Shown here one piece after another: positions 8,146 through 17,650 of a stretch of DNA of 64,000 nucleotides; within the stretch, counting starts at the first letter, position 1, and each line of letters opens with the position of its first letter. The DNA comes from Microbacterium commune. GTDB taxonomy: Bacteria; Actinomycetota; Actinomycetes; Actinomycetales; Microbacteriaceae. Below the pieces are notes generated by a model. That model ran no database searches. It had not been told where the DNA came from and worked only from the letters and a program-made list of their open reading frames with translations. Made by a program: the position numbers and the translations under genes. The stretch lies in assembly GCF_014836945.1 (NCBI RefSeq), contig NZ_JACSPX010000001.1, positions 1,925,040 to 1,989,039 of the forward strand. Reading direction: 5' to 3'.

Positions 8146-9255
8146 TCAGCGGCCGGCGGTCTTCGGGGCGAACCACTTGGCGATCAGGCGCGCGAGCAGG
8201 TTCAGCAGCATGACGATGAGGATGAGGGTGAGCGCGCCCGCCCAGGCGCGGGCCACCGAGGCGTCGGCCGCGGTGCCCTGGTTCATGTACGAGTTGTAGA
8301 CGAACACCGGCAGCGTCATCATCTGAGAGTTCACGAGGTTCGTGTTGAGGCTGGCGGTGAAGCCTGCGGTGAGCAGCAGCGGGGCGGTCTCGCCGATGAC
8401 GCGCGAGATGGCGAGCATGACCGAGGTCGTGATGCCGGCGATCGAGGTGGGCAGCACGATCTTCAGGATCGTGAGCCACTTCGGCACGCCGAGCGCGTAC
8501 GACGCCTCGCGCAGCTCGTTCGGGACGATGCGCAGCAGCTCCTCGCTGCCGCGGACGACCACCGGAACCATGAGCACGGCGAGGGCCAGGGCGCCCATGA
8601 GGCCCATCGAGATCCCGGGCCGCACGAGCAGGGCGAACACGGAGTAGATGAACAGACCGGCCACGATCGACGGGATGCCCGTCATCACGTCGACGAGGAA
8701 GGTGATGCCCTTGGCGATGCGGCCGCGGCCGTACTCCACGAGGTAGATCGAGGTCATCAGACCCACCGGCACGGCGATCACGGTCGCGGTGAGCGTGACG
8801 AGCACCGTGCCCCAGATGGCGTGCACGATTCCGCCGCCCTCCCCGACGATGTTGCGCATCGAGTAGCTGAAGAACTCGGCGTCGAAGCGGCTGACGCCGT
8901 TGGTGACGACCGTCCACAGCAGGGAGATCAGGGGCAGCAGGGCGACGACGAACGCGGCGCTCACCAGCGCCGTCATCAGCCGGTCGACGGCTTTGCGACG
9001 GCTCTCCGCGATCGAGGAGACGACGGTGATGAGCACCATGTAGATCAGCACGCCGACGATGGCCGCGCCGGCGATGTTGAAGTCCGCAGGGTCGCCGCCG
9101 ATCGCGCCGAGGGCGAACACGGTGAACGAGGTGGCGAGGGATGCCCCGAGCAGAGCCCACGGGGCCCACGGGGCGAGCCGGCCGGCGGTGAGCGAGGAGG
9201 AGGGGCGCGCGGTGCCGGGCGTGGTCGTGTCGGTGCGCTGCAGAGACGTGGTCAT
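8146..9255 (-). CDS. pstA: Phosphate ABC transporter permease PstA
   Basis: A 369-residue inner-membrane permease that pairs with PstC. It is longer than the usual 280-300 residues because of an N-terminal extension with additional membrane segments (about 35-120). The BPD_transp_1 core of six segments follows, with the coupling motif [20 protein letters not shown] near residue 250. It begins one base after the pstC stop region, so translation is probably coupled. Glycines and hydrophobic runs are typical of permeases. Confidence 0.96.
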   Translation of the reverse strand: MTTSLQRTDTTTPGTARPSSSLTAGRLAPWAPWALLGASLATSFTVFALGAIGGDPADFNIAGAAIVGVLIYMVLITVVSSIAESRRKAVDRLMTALVSAAFVVALLPLISLLWTVVTNGVSRFDAEFFSYSMRNIVGEGGGIVHAIWGTVLVTLTATVIAVPVGLMTSIYLVEYGRGRIAKGITFLVDVMTGIPSIVAGLFIYSVFALLVRPGISMGLMGALALAVLMVPVVVRGSEELLRIVPNELREASYALGVPKWLTILKIVLPTSIAGITTSVMLAISRVIGETAPLLLTAGFTASLNTNLVNSQMMTLPVFVYNSYMNQGTAADASVARAWAGALTLILIVMLLNLLARLIAKWFAPKTAGR

Positions 9256-9256
9256 G

Positions 9257-10213
9257 TCAGTTCGCTCCAGAGAACTCGGCGCGGCGGGCCACGATCCAAC
9301 GGGCGAGCGCGTTGACCGCGAAGGTCACGACGAACAGCACGAGGCCGGTGGCGATGAGGGTGTTGACACCCGTGTCGTGCGCTTCGGGGAAGGCGAGGGC
9401 GATGTTCGCGGGGATCGGCGTCGGGTTGGTGGCGGTCAGCACGAGGAAGCTGTAGACCGCGGCGGGGGAGAGCACCATGGTCACAGCCATCGTCTCGCCG
9501 AGGGCGCGGCCCAGCGCCAGCATGACCGCCGAGACCATGCCGCCGCGCGCGAACGGCAGCACGGCCATGCGCACCATCTCCCAGCGCGTGGCGCCGAGTG
9601 CGAGGGCCGCCTCTTCGTGCAGCTTCGGCGTCTGCAGGAACACCTCGCGGCAGATGGCGGTCATGATCGGGATGACCATGACCGCGAGCACGACGGCGGC
9701 CGTCATGATCGTCTTGCCGGTCGAGGAGACCTGGCCGCCGAAGATCGGGATCCAGCCGGCGTTCGCGTTGAGCCAGGCGTACACGGGCTGCAGCAGGGGT
9801 GCGAGCACCAGTCCGCCCCAGAGGCCGAAGACGACCGAGGGCACGGCGGCGAGAAGGTCGATGATGTAGCCCAGCACCCCGGCGAGACGGCGGGGCGCGT
9901 AGTGCGAGATGAACAGCGCGATGCCGATCGCGATGGGCGTCGCCATGAGCAGGGCGAGGAACGACGCCCAGACGGTTCCGAAGGCGAGCGGCCCGACGTA
10001 CTCCCAGAACGAGCGCCCCTCGAGGATGTGGTTGTCGCTCGTATCGGGTGCGAAGGCGGGCAGGCTCTGGATGATGAGGAACGCGGCCACCGCGGCGAGC
10101 ACGACGAGGATGATGATCCCGGCGCCGAGGGCGCTGCCCGAGAACACCCGGTCGCCGAGGCGCTGCCTGGCTCTGATCGGGGCAGGCGGCGCCTGCCTGG
10201 TCGTCGTGCTCAT
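9257..10213 (-). CDS. pstC: Phosphate ABC transporter permease PstC
   Basis: A 318-residue permease with six predicted membrane segments, the first at about 32-52. The coupling loop is visible as HEEAALALGATRWEMVRMAVLP, followed by GGMVSAVMLALGRALGETMAV, a PstC hallmark. It forms the transport channel with PstA. It lies 100 bases after pstS, behind a strong hairpin (10255-10292) that may reduce read-through. Confidence 0.97.
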   Translation of the reverse strand: MSTTTRQAPPAPIRARQRLGDRVFSGSALGAGIIILVVLAAVAAFLIIQSLPAFAPDTSDNHILEGRSFWEYVGPLAFGTVWASFLALLMATPIAIGIALFISHYAPRRLAGVLGYIIDLLAAVPSVVFGLWGGLVLAPLLQPVYAWLNANAGWIPIFGGQVSSTGKTIMTAAVVLAVMVIPIMTAICREVFLQTPKLHEEAALALGATRWEMVRMAVLPFARGGMVSAVMLALGRALGETMAVTMVLSPAAVYSFLVLTATNPTPIPANIALAFPEAHDTGVNTLIATGLVLFVVTFAVNALARWIVARRAEFSGAN

Positions 10214-10254
10214 GGTCTCCGTTTCGGGTCGAAGTGCGTATGAGGGCTGACCCT

Positions 10255-10292
10255 CCGGTGCCCCCGCGTCGGATCGGACGCGGGGGCACCGG
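10255..10292 (-). terminator. Hairpin between pstS and pstC
   Basis: A perfect 16-base inverted repeat (CCGGTGCCCCCGCGTC and complement) with a 6-base loop, 21 bases after the pstS stop. As an internal element it could act as a partial terminator or mRNA stabiliser, giving more PstS than permease. Confidence 0.65.
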
Positions 10293-10312
10293 AATCAGCT
10301 GGTGAAGATGGG

Positions 10313-11413
10313 TCAGCCGACCTTGATCGTGTCGATCGCGGCGAGGACCTTCTCGCGCAGGCCCTCAGAGATGGGGGCGCTGCCGGCGTTGTCCGCAGCG
10401 GCCTGCTGTCCGTCCTCGCTGGCGACGTACTCGAAGTACGCCTTCACGAGCTCAGCGGTGTTCTGGTCCTCGTACTGCTCGCAGGCGATCAGGTAGCTGA
10501 CCAGGGCGATCGGGTACGAGCCGGCAGGCGCGGCGGCGGGGTCGACGTCGAAGACGAGGTCGGCGTCTCCGCGACCCTCCTCGAGCGGCGACGCCTCGAC
10601 CAGTGCAGCGGCCGCCTCGGCGGAGTACGCGACGTACTCGCCGCCGACGCCCACCTTGACCTGGCCGAGCTCCTTCGTCTGCGAGGCGTCGGCGTAGCCG
10701 ATCGCTCCGTTGCCCGCCTTGATCGCCTGGACGACGCCCGAGGTGCCCTGAGCGGCTTCGCCGCCCTGGAGCGGCCACACGCCGTCGGCCTCGTCGGTCC
10801 ACACGTCGGGAGCGGTCGCGTTGAGGTACGCCGTGAAGGTCTCGGTCGTGCCGGAGTCGTCGGAGCGGTGCACGGGTGAGATCGCCAGGTCGGGAAGCGT
10901 CACGCCCTCGTTCTGCGAGGCGATCGCCGCGTCGTTCCAGTTGGTGATCGTGCCGGCGAAGATGCCCGCGATCGTCTTCGCATCGAGGTTGAGCTCGTCG
11001 ACGCCCTCGAGGTTGAAGGCGACGGCGACGGGCGAGATGTACAGCGGCACCTCGACGATGTTCTCGGACGAGCAGGTCTTGAACCCGTCGCCGAACTCCT
11101 CCAGCTTGAAGGCGCGGTCGGAGCCGATGAAGTCGCTCGCGCCGGCGATGAAGTTCTCGCGGCCGGTGCCCGATCCGGTGGGCTCGTAGTTGATGGTGAC
11201 GCCGCTGTTGGCCGTCTGGAATGCCGCGACCCAGGCCTCCTGCGCCGAGCCCTGCGACGAGGCGCCGGTGGCCTTGAGGGTGCCCTCGAGGTTCGACGCG
11301 GCAGGCGCGTCGCCGTTGTCGGAGGCGGGAGCTTCGTTCGCGGCGCAGCCGGCGAGTGCGAGGGCGGCGACAGCGCCGACGGCGCTGAGACGAGCGATGC
11401 GGGTGATCTTCAC
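10313..11413 (-). CDS. pstS: Phosphate-binding lipoprotein PstS
   Basis: A 366-residue periplasmic-type binding lipoprotein, anchored by Cys23 of the lipobox LAGC. The phosphate-binding pattern is present: ATGASSQGSAQEAW near residue 50, a central EPTGSGTGRENF and HRSDDSGTTETF near 180. It captures phosphate for PstCAB. The start is GTG at 11413. Upstream lies a pair of 11-base direct repeats (11500-11521) resembling the actinobacterial PHO box, so control by a PhoP or RegX3-type regulator is likely; regX3 lies 10 kb away. Confidence 0.97.
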   Translation of the reverse strand: MKITRIARLSAVGAVAALALAGCAANEAPASDNGDAPAASNLEGTLKATGASSQGSAQEAWVAAFQTANSGVTINYEPTGSGTGRENFIAGASDFIGSDRAFKLEEFGDGFKTCSSENIVEVPLYISPVAVAFNLEGVDELNLDAKTIAGIFAGTITNWNDAAIASQNEGVTLPDLAISPVHRSDDSGTTETFTAYLNATAPDVWTDEADGVWPLQGGEAAQGTSGVVQAIKAGNGAIGYADASQTKELGQVKVGVGGEYVAYSAEAAAALVEASPLEEGRGDADLVFDVDPAAAPAGSYPIALVSYLIACEQYEDQNTAELVKAYFEYVASEDGQQAAADNAGSAPISEGLREKVLAAIDTIKVG

Positions 11414-11499
11414 TGTGGATCCGTTCGATCGGGGAATGTGTATGGCCCGGTGCAGGGCACACAGTGACGTTAGGAGGGCCGGTTAACGAGACTCTCCCC

Positions 11500-11521
11500 G
11501 TGAGGTGAACGGGAGGTGAAC
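11500..11521 (-). promoter_or_regulatory. PHO-box-like direct repeats upstream of pstS
   Basis: On the minus strand two contiguous 11-base units, GTTCACCTCCC and GTTCACCTCAC, stand about 90 bases before pstS. A related CGTTAACC occurs one further unit downstream. Streptomyces PhoP boxes are 11-base direct repeats beginning GTTCA, so this is the expected binding site. A TAACGT -10 candidate follows near 11469-11474. Confidence 0.8.
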
Positions 11522-11561
11522 GAGGGGCGGACAGTGCGCGCCGCACCCTCGGGCGTCAGTG

Positions 11562-12500
11562 TCAGACCTTCGGCTCGTGGGTCTCGATCGAGATGATCCC
11601 GGAGCCGGGGTTGGTGGCGGACAGGTGCACGACCGAGAACGCCGCGACGTTCAGGGCGCTGGCGCTGTCGATGTAGGACCCGGGGACGGTTCCGGTGGCG
11701 AGGGCGAGCTCCGACAGGATGCCCGGAAGCACCGGGCCGTGGCTGCACAGCACCGTCGCCTTGCGCGAGCGCACGCGTCGTCCGATCACCGAGCGCACAT
11801 CCGCGGTGTCGGCATCCCACGCATCCTGACTGAGCTTCGGGGTCAGGCGGGCCATCCGCCCCAGCTTGCGCTCGAGGGGCGCGACCGTCTGCGTGCACCG
11901 CACGGCGTCGCTCGTGACGATGCGACGCACCCCGAACGCGCGCAGCGGGCCGACGATCGCCTTCGCCTGCCGCAGTCCCCTGTCGGTGAGCGGCCGAGCG
12001 GCGTCCGCCTCGTGCCAGTCCGCGCGGGCGACCGCCTTGGCGTGCCGCAGGGCGATGATGGGGAAGGTGCGCAGCACGCCGTCGTCGACGAGCCGGATGA
12101 AGTTGTCGAGGATCTCGACATCGACCGGATAGCTCAGGTGCTTGCGCGCCTTCTTCAGGCTCACCCACTCGACGCCGGAGATCTCCCCGTTCGGCACGAA
12201 CGACGAGGCGCGGATCGCGGCGTCGGTCGCCTCCGCAGCCCAGTAGTGCACGACCTTCTGCCGCTTCGGACGCATCCAGTACCTGCTGACGCCGACGGGC
12301 ACCCCCAGCGACACCTGGATCCCGGTCTCCTCGCGCACCTCGCGCACGGCGGTCTCGGCGAGCATCTCGCCCGGGTCGACCTTGCCCTTCGGCAGCGTCA
12401 CATCGCGGTACTTCGTGCGATGGATCAGCAGCACCTTGAGCTTGTCGTCGACCATCCGCCAGACGATCGCGCCCGCCGCGTAGACCGCCGAGTCGCTCAT
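11562..12500 (-). CDS. mutT1: MutT1-type NUDIX hydrolase with histidine phosphatase domain
   Basis: A 312-residue two-domain protein. The NUDIX domain (about 1-140) has the complete box [22 protein letters not shown] at about 39-60. The C-terminal histidine phosphatase domain starts with ALRHAKA near residue 160 and ends with a second histidine in CSHGPVL. This architecture matches mycobacterial MutT1, which hydrolyses 8-oxo-(d)GTP and diadenosine polyphosphates. The ATG overlaps the ppk1 stop by four bases (ATGA), and mutT1 beside ppk1 is the mycobacterial order. The upstream in-frame extension overlaps ppk1 and is rejected. Confidence 0.92.
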   Translation of the reverse strand: MSDSAVYAAGAIVWRMVDDKLKVLLIHRTKYRDVTLPKGKVDPGEMLAETAVREVREETGIQVSLGVPVGVSRYWMRPKRQKVVHYWAAEATDAAIRASSFVPNGEISGVEWVSLKKARKHLSYPVDVEILDNFIRLVDDGVLRTFPIIALRHAKAVARADWHEADAARPLTDRGLRQAKAIVGPLRAFGVRRIVTSDAVRCTQTVAPLERKLGRMARLTPKLSQDAWDADTADVRSVIGRRVRSRKATVLCSHGPVLPGILSELALATGTVPGSYIDSASALNVAAFSVVHLSATNPGSGIISIETHEPKV

Positions 12501-14674
12501 CGGATCGCGCGCTTGCTGCGTCGCCGGCGGCCCTGCACGCTCGCCATCGTCAGATCCTGCAGGTCGAGCAGGGGCTGTCCGTCGGCCTCGGCGACCCGCT
12601 TCCATTCACCGCCCTCGCCCAGATGCCAGGAGTTGGTGCGCGGGTCCATCGCGAGGTCGAACAGGTCGTGCAGCTCCTGCAGGTGCGCGGGGTCGCGCAG
12701 GCGCACCAGCGCCTCGACGCGACGGTCGAGGTTGCGGTGCATCATGTCGGCGCTGCCGATGTAGACGATCGGGGCTCCGTCGTTCTCGAACATGAACAGC
12801 CGGGAGTGCTCCAGGTAGCGGCCCAGGATGCTGCGCACGGTGATGTTGTCGCTCACGCCAGGCAGATCGACGCGCAGGCTGCAGATGCCGCGCACCCAGA
12901 CATCGATCTTCACCCCGGCCATGCTGGCCCGGTACAGGCCGTCGATGATCTCCTCGTCGACCATCGAGTTGACCTTGATGCGGATGCGGGCGGGCTTGCC
13001 GGCCTCGGCGTTCGCGCGCTCCGCGTCGATGTGCCGCATCAGGCCCTTCCGCAGATGGCGGGGGGCGACGAGCAGGTGCTTGAACTTCTTCTCGATCGCG
13101 TAGCCGCTGAGCTCGTTGAACAGCCTGGTCAGGTCCTTGCCCACCTGCGGGTCGGCGGTGAACAGGCCGAAGTCCTCGTAGATGCGGCTGGTCTTCGGGT
13201 TGTAGTTGCCCGTGCCGATGTGCGAGTAGTGGCGCAGCGCGCCCTCTTCCTGGCGGATGATCAGCGCGAGCTTGCAGTGCGTCTTCAGCCCCACCAGGCC
13301 GTACACCACGTGCACGCCGGCCTTCTCGAGCTTGCGCGCCCAGACGATGTTGTTCGCCTCGTCGAAGCGCGCCTTGACCTCGACGAGGGCGAGCACCTGC
13401 TTGCCGGATTCGGCCGCGTCGATCAGGGCCTGCACGATCGGGCTGTCTCCCGAGGTGCGGTACAGGGTCTGCTTGATGGCGAGCACATGCGGGTCGCGGG
13501 CCGCCTGCTCGAGGAACGCCTGCACGCTCGTCGCGAATGACTCGTACGGGTGGTGCACGAGCACGTCGGCCTTGCGGATCGCGCGGAAGATGTCGGAGCG
13601 CTCGTTGCTGTCACCCGGCTGGAACGCCACGGCCGTGGTGGGCAGATGCGGCGGGTACCGCAGATCGGGTCGGTCGAGGCGCCCCAGATCGAACAGCCCG
13701 CGAAGGTCGAGCGGACCGGGCAGCCGGTAGACCTCCTGGTCGGTGATGTCGAGCTCCCTGATCAGCAGCTCGAGGGTGATGTCATCCATGTCCTCGGTGA
13801 TCTCGAGGCGGATCGGCGGGCCGAAGCGGCGTCGCAGCAACTCCGCCTCGAGCGCCTGGATGAGGTTCTCGCTCTCGTCCTCCTCGATCTCGACGTCCTC
13901 GTTGCGGGTGAGGCGGAAGGCGTGGTGGTCGAGCACCTCCATGCCGGGGAAGAGGTCGCCGAGGTGGTTGGCGATGAGCTCCTCGAGGCGGATGAACCGG
14001 GTGATCGGACTCCTCCCTGGCACCTCGACGAAGCGCGGCAGCATGGTGGGCACCTTGAGGCGAGCGAAGTCCTGCCGCCCGGTGCGGGCGTTGCGGATGC
14101 GGATCGCAAGGTTCAGCGACAGCCCCGAGATGTACGGGAACGGGTGCGCGGGGTCGACGGCGAGCGGCATGAGCACGGGGAAGACCTGCGCCTGGAAGTA
14201 CTCGCCGAGGGCGCCGCGTTCGGCGTCGGTGAGGTCGTCCCAGTCGGTGATCTCGATGCCGGCGTCAGCGAGCGCCGGGCGCACGAGGTCGTTCCACACA
14301 GCGGCGTGGCGCAGCTGCAGAGCGTACGCGTCCCGCGAGATGTCGCTGAGCACGTCGCTGGGTGACCGGCCGACGTTCGTCGGCACGGCGAGCCCGGTGA
14401 GGATGCGGCGCTTGAGCCCGGCCACCCGCACCATGAAGAACTCGTCGAGGTTGCTGGCGAAGATCGCGAGGAAGTTCGCCCGTTCCAGCTCGGGCAGCGA
14501 CGGATCCTCGGCCAGCTCGAGCACGCGCCGGTTGAAGGCCAGCCAGCTCAGTTCCCGGTCGTGGTAGCGGTGGTCGGGCAGCACCGCGTCCGGAGCCTCG
14601 TGCGCATCGAAATCGTCGTCTTCGGCATCCCCGAGGCCGGTGTCGACAAGGGCGGGTTCCATCATGGGGTACAT
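12497..14674 (-). CDS. ppk1: Polyphosphate kinase 1 (RNA degradosome polyphosphate kinase)
   Basis: A protein of about 725 residues that reversibly makes polyphosphate from ATP. The N, head, C1 and C2 domains are all present: [16 protein letters not shown] near the N-terminus, HHPYESF in the middle, and the two phospholipase-D-like regions with THCKLAL and [10 protein letters not shown] supplying the catalytic histidines. The start is uncertain. ATG codons at 14674, 14665 and 14662 are all possible and none has a good ribosome site; the longest that avoids the upstream gene is used. It lies between a GlnR-like regulator and mutT1 and close to pst genes, fitting a phosphate-storage role. Confidence 0.95.
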   Translation of the reverse strand: MYPMMEPALVDTGLGDAEDDDFDAHEAPDAVLPDHRYHDRELSWLAFNRRVLELAEDPSLPELERANFLAIFASNLDEFFMVRVAGLKRRILTGLAVPTNVGRSPSDVLSDISRDAYALQLRHAAVWNDLVRPALADAGIEITDWDDLTDAERGALGEYFQAQVFPVLMPLAVDPAHPFPYISGLSLNLAIRIRNARTGRQDFARLKVPTMLPRFVEVPGRSPITRFIRLEELIANHLGDLFPGMEVLDHHAFRLTRNEDVEIEEDESENLIQALEAELLRRRFGPPIRLEITEDMDDITLELLIRELDITDQEVYRLPGPLDLRGLFDLGRLDRPDLRYPPHLPTTAVAFQPGDSNERSDIFRAIRKADVLVHHPYESFATSVQAFLEQAARDPHVLAIKQTLYRTSGDSPIVQALIDAAESGKQVLALVEVKARFDEANNIVWARKLEKAGVHVVYGLVGLKTHCKLALIIRQEEGALRHYSHIGTGNYNPKTSRIYEDFGLFTADPQVGKDLTRLFNELSGYAIEKKFKHLLVAPRHLRKGLMRHIDAERANAEAGKPARIRIKVNSMVDEEIIDGLYRASMAGVKIDVWVRGICSLRVDLPGVSDNITVRSILGRYLEHSRLFMFENDGAPIVYIGSADMMHRNLDRRVEALVRLRDPAHLQELHDLFDLAMDPRTNSWHLGEGGEWKRVAEADGQPLLDLQDLTMASVQGRRRRSKRAIR

Positions 14675-14705
14675 CTTTGCATCCGCGGGTGCCCGAAGAG
14701 CGAAC

Positions 14706-15383
14706 TCAGACGGGCGCGGTCGGGGCGTCGTCGTGCAGATTGAAGCGGTAGCCCACGTTCCGGACGGTGCCGATGACCTGCTCGGCGTCGCCGAGCTTCG
14801 CCCGCAGACGCCGCACGTGCACATCGACTGTGCGCGTGCCGCCGAAGTAGTCGTATCCCCACACGTCGCTCAGCAGCTGCTCGCGGGTGAAGACCCGCGA
14901 CGGGTGCGTCGCCAGGAAGTGCAGCAGCTGGAACTCCTTGTAGGTGAGATCCAACGGCTTGCCGTGCAGCTTGGCGGAATACGACTGCTCGTCGATCGTG
15001 ATGCCCGAGGCCTGCACGTGGGCGGGTTCCGATGCGTCGGCGCGCGCGAGCGCCAGCCGCAGTCTGGCGTCGATCTCGGCGGGGCCCGCCGTGCACAGCA
15101 GGACGTCGTCGAACCCCCAGTCCGACGCGATCGCGCTCAGGCCGCCCTCGGTGACCACCAACAGGACGGGGATGTCGGAGCCCGCGGTGCGCAGCAGCCG
15201 GCAGGTCGTGCGCGCCGCGACGAGATCGATGCGCGCGTCGACGATCACGACGTCGCTCTCGGGCAGGTCCAGCAGGCGGGTGGTGTCGAGCGGGTGGTGC
15301 CGGATGCTGTGCGACAGCAGTTCGAGCGCGGGCAGTGCCGGATCCCCTGGGGGAGCGGAGGTGAGTGCCAGCACGAGGACCAC
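14706..15383 (-). CDS. glnR: GlnR-like atypical response regulator (winged helix)
   Basis: A 225-residue OmpR-fold regulator. The receiver-like domain (about 1-115) is atypical: only IVDAR remains at the phospho-acceptor position and the usual acidic pocket and lysine are not evident, as in GlnR proteins, which work without phosphorylation. The C-terminal winged helix has [22 protein letters not shown] and [17 protein letters not shown], close to actinobacterial GlnR. GlnR controls nitrogen assimilation genes and in some species phosphate-linked genes. The GTG start has TAGCAT ending six bases upstream, predicting a leaderless mRNA. In relatives mshD usually follows glnR; it is absent here. 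Confidence 0.82.
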   Translation of the reverse strand: MVLVLALTSAPPGDPALPALELLSHSIRHHPLDTTRLLDLPESDVVIVDARIDLVAARTTCRLLRTAGSDIPVLLVVTEGGLSAIASDWGFDDVLLCTAGPAEIDARLRLALARADASEPAHVQASGITIDEQSYSAKLHGKPLDLTYKEFQLLHFLATHPSRVFTREQLLSDVWGYDYFGGTRTVDVHVRRLRAKLGDAEQVIGTVRNVGYRFNLHDDAPTAPV

Positions 15384-15475
15384 GCGTCAATGCTAGTGGC
15401 GAGTGCTTCTCAGATGACGGGCTGCCCGAGGCGGGCATCCCGGATACCCGCAGGTGCGGCCATTACGATGTCACC

Positions 15476-15769
15476 ATGTCTGAACCGGCCCTCGCCCCGC
15501 GCAGCGCCTTCCGCGGCATGGTCGCGGTCTGGATCGCGTCCCTCGTGGTCGCGGTCGCCCTCGGCTTCGTGCTCCCCGAGGAGGACAGGGTCGGCTGGCT
15601 GCTGATCGCCTTCGGCGCGATCGTGCTCGTCTCGTTCGCCGTTCAGCTCGCTCACGGTCGCGCTCAGGGCTTCATCGTCCGGATGGCCGGCAGTGTGGTC
15701 GGCGCGCTGATGATCATGGGCGCGGTCTCCGGGGTGTTCGGTCTCGCCGCGCTCGCGTCCGCGCTCTGA
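15476..15769 (+). CDS. Small membrane protein of unknown function
   Basis: A 97-residue protein with three predicted membrane segments (about 14-32, 40-58 and 72-95) and no recognisable motif. TACGAT at 15464-15469 ends six bases before the ATG, so a leaderless transcript is predicted. It precedes a 37-residue membrane peptide gene, which has its own -10 element. Function is unknown. Confidence 0.72.
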   Translation: MSEPALAPRSAFRGMVAVWIASLVVAVALGFVLPEEDRVGWLLIAFGAIVLVSFAVQLAHGRAQGFIVRMAGSVVGALMIMGAVSGVFGLAALASAL

Positions 15770-15812
15770 CCTGCCCCCTCCCCGGCTCCGGAGGGAGGGG
15801 TAGAGTAAGGGC

Positions 15813-15926
15813 ATGGACCTCGTCGCGCTCGAATTCTTCTTCCTCGGCCTGCTGGGGCTGGCGAGCCTCGCGATCGCCTTTGTCTCCGGCGTCGTGCTCG
15901 TCAACCTGTTCCGCGGCCAGCGCTGA
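15813..15926 (+). CDS. 37-residue single-span membrane peptide
   Basis: A very short frame with ATG at 15813 and TGA at 15924-15926. The peptide begins MDLVALEFFF, has one long hydrophobic helix covering residues 3-30, and ends NLFRGQR. TAGAGT at 15801-15806 ends exactly six bases before the ATG, the same promoter-to-start geometry as many genes in this window, which argues that it is expressed. It lies 12 bases before the nitrobindin-like gene. Function is unknown. Confidence 0.55.
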   Translation: MDLVALEFFFLGLLGLASLAIAFVSGVVLVNLFRGQR

Positions 15927-15938
15927 TCAGACGCCGTC

Positions 15939-16541
15939 GTGATCGAGCTGCCCACCGGCCTTCCGGCTGATCTCGCGCCGCTGTCGTGGCTGCTCGGGGT
16001 CTGGGAGGGCACCGGCGTCATCGAATACACCGCGGGTGAGCGGCGCTACCAGGGTGAGTTCTCGCATCGCGTGAGCTTCAGCCACGACAGCGGTCCCTTC
16101 CTGAACTACGCCGCATCCGCGACGTTCCTCGGCGCCGAGGGCACTGACGAGCCCGTCGCCCTCCTCGCCGAGACGGGGTTCTGGCGCCTCGAGCGTCCGC
16201 GCACGGATGCCGACCCCGGACCCGCACTTCTGCCGCCCACCGCCGCGCCGACGCCGCGGACCGTCGACGACGTCGAGGCGCTGCGCACCGACGACGGGTT
16301 CCCGCTCCAGGTCTCGGTGACGCACTCCGACGGAACGCTGGAGCTGTATCTCGGCCGCATCGCCGGTCCCCGCATCGACATCGCGACGGACGCCGTCGTG
16401 CGTCCGGCCGGCGCGAAGGCGTACTCGGCCGCCACGCGCATGTACGGGCTGGTGGATTCGCACCTCCTCTGGGCGTGGGACATCACGGCCCTCGGTGAGA
16501 CGCTCAAGTCGCACGCGTCGGCTCGCCTGGCGAAGGTCTGA
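15939..16541 (+). CDS. Nitrobindin-like heme-binding protein (FABP family)
   Basis: A 200-residue beta-barrel protein of the nitrobindin / THAP4 C-terminal family (DUF1794). The first strand has the conserved LLGVWEGTG motif, the FSHRVSFSHDSGPFLNY region follows, and RMYGLVDSHLLWAWDI at the C-terminal end fits the family. Mycobacterial Rv0813c is the characterised relative: a ferric-heme protein thought to scavenge nitric oxide or peroxynitrite. The GTG start has no clear ribosome site and follows the short membrane peptide by 12 bases, so coupling is likely. Confidence 0.85.
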   Translation: MIELPTGLPADLAPLSWLLGVWEGTGVIEYTAGERRYQGEFSHRVSFSHDSGPFLNYAASATFLGAEGTDEPVALLAETGFWRLERPRTDADPGPALLPPTAAPTPRTVDDVEALRTDDGFPLQVSVTHSDGTLELYLGRIAGPRIDIATDAVVRPAGAKAYSAATRMYGLVDSHLLWAWDITALGETLKSHASARLAKV

Positions 16542-16542
16542 C

Positions 16543-17637
16543 GTGGCGACGTTCGACGGCATCATCGGCGCCGTGCGCGAGGGCGATCTCATCGCGCACT
16601 TCGGCAACCCGCTCATCGAGCAGCGACGTCTGGCGTCCGGTGAGGCGCTCGCGCCGCTCACCGACCGGGTGCTCATCGAGGTCGCCGGCGAGGACCGGCT
16701 GACCTGGTTGGACTCGATCACCTCGCAGTCGGTGGCTCGGCTGCGAGCCGGCGACAGCACCGAGCTGCTCGTGCTCGACCCGCAGGGTCGGGTGGAGCAC
16801 GCGGCGGGCGTGCTCGAGGACGGCTCGTCGGTCTGGCTGATCGTCGACGACGGGGACGCCGAGAAGCTGGCGGCCTGGCTGCAGCGGATGGTCTTCCGCT
16901 CCCGGGTCACGGTCACGCCGCGACCGGATGCCGCGCTCGTCGGCTTCTTCGCCGGCGGCGCCGCCGAGTCGCGCACCACGGCATCCGCCCCGAACGGCGT
17001 CCCGCTGATCTGGCGCGATCCGTGGGCTCACGTGCAGCCCGGCGGTCACCAGTACGCGGCCGAAGCCGGTCATCCCGCCGCGGACTACTCCTGGAGCATC
17101 GCCGTCGTCGACGACGCGGGCTCCCTCGCCGGCCCGTTCGCGGGGGCGCTCGCCGCCGAGGCGCTGCGTATCGCGGCGTGGCGGCCGCGCTGGGCGCGTG
17201 AGGTCGACGACCGCAGCATCCCGCACGAGGCCGACTGGATCCGCAGCGCCGTGCATCTGAACAAGGGCTGCTACCGCGGGCAGGAGACGGTCGCGAAGGT
17301 GCACAACCTGGGGCACCCGCCGCGCCGTCTGGCAGCGCTGCTGCTCGACGGCAGCGACGTCGTGATGCCGTCGCCGGGCGACGCGGTGCTGGCGGGGGAT
17401 GCCGAGGTCGGCCACATCACGTCGGTCGCGACGCATCACGAAGACGGCCCGATCGCCCTGGCGATGCTGTCGCGCCGCGCGCCGGTGGGCGAGCTGGTCG
17501 TGCGCGCGGGGGAGACGCTGATCGCCGCAGCGCAGCAGGTGATCGTTCCCGCCGACGCGGGCGCCACCGCCGACGTGCCGCGTCTGACGCGTCTGTCCCG
17601 CCGCCCCGCCGGCGAGGACCCCCGGCACGCGCGCTGA
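16543..17637 (+). CDS. ygfZ: YgfZ/GcvT-domain folate-binding protein
   Basis: A 364-residue tetrahydrofolate-binding protein related to GcvT. The hallmark LNKGCYRGQE is present near residue 240, with the expected cysteine. YgfZ supports assembly or repair of certain iron-sulfur enzymes in E. coli; that role is transferred by family. The GTG start lies one base after the nitrobindin-like stop, so the two genes form an operon. The nitrobindin-YgfZ pairing agrees with the Rv0811c-Rv0813c neighbourhood of mycobacteria. Confidence 0.9.
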   Translation: MATFDGIIGAVREGDLIAHFGNPLIEQRRLASGEALAPLTDRVLIEVAGEDRLTWLDSITSQSVARLRAGDSTELLVLDPQGRVEHAAGVLEDGSSVWLIVDDGDAEKLAAWLQRMVFRSRVTVTPRPDAALVGFFAGGAAESRTTASAPNGVPLIWRDPWAHVQPGGHQYAAEAGHPAADYSWSIAVVDDAGSLAGPFAGALAAEALRIAAWRPRWAREVDDRSIPHEADWIRSAVHLNKGCYRGQETVAKVHNLGHPPRRLAALLLDGSDVVMPSPGDAVLAGDAEVGHITSVATHHEDGPIALAMLSRRAPVGELVVRAGETLIAAAQQVIVPADAGATADVPRLTRLSRRPAGEDPRHAR

Positions 17638-17650
17638 GTCCGACGTCCGG

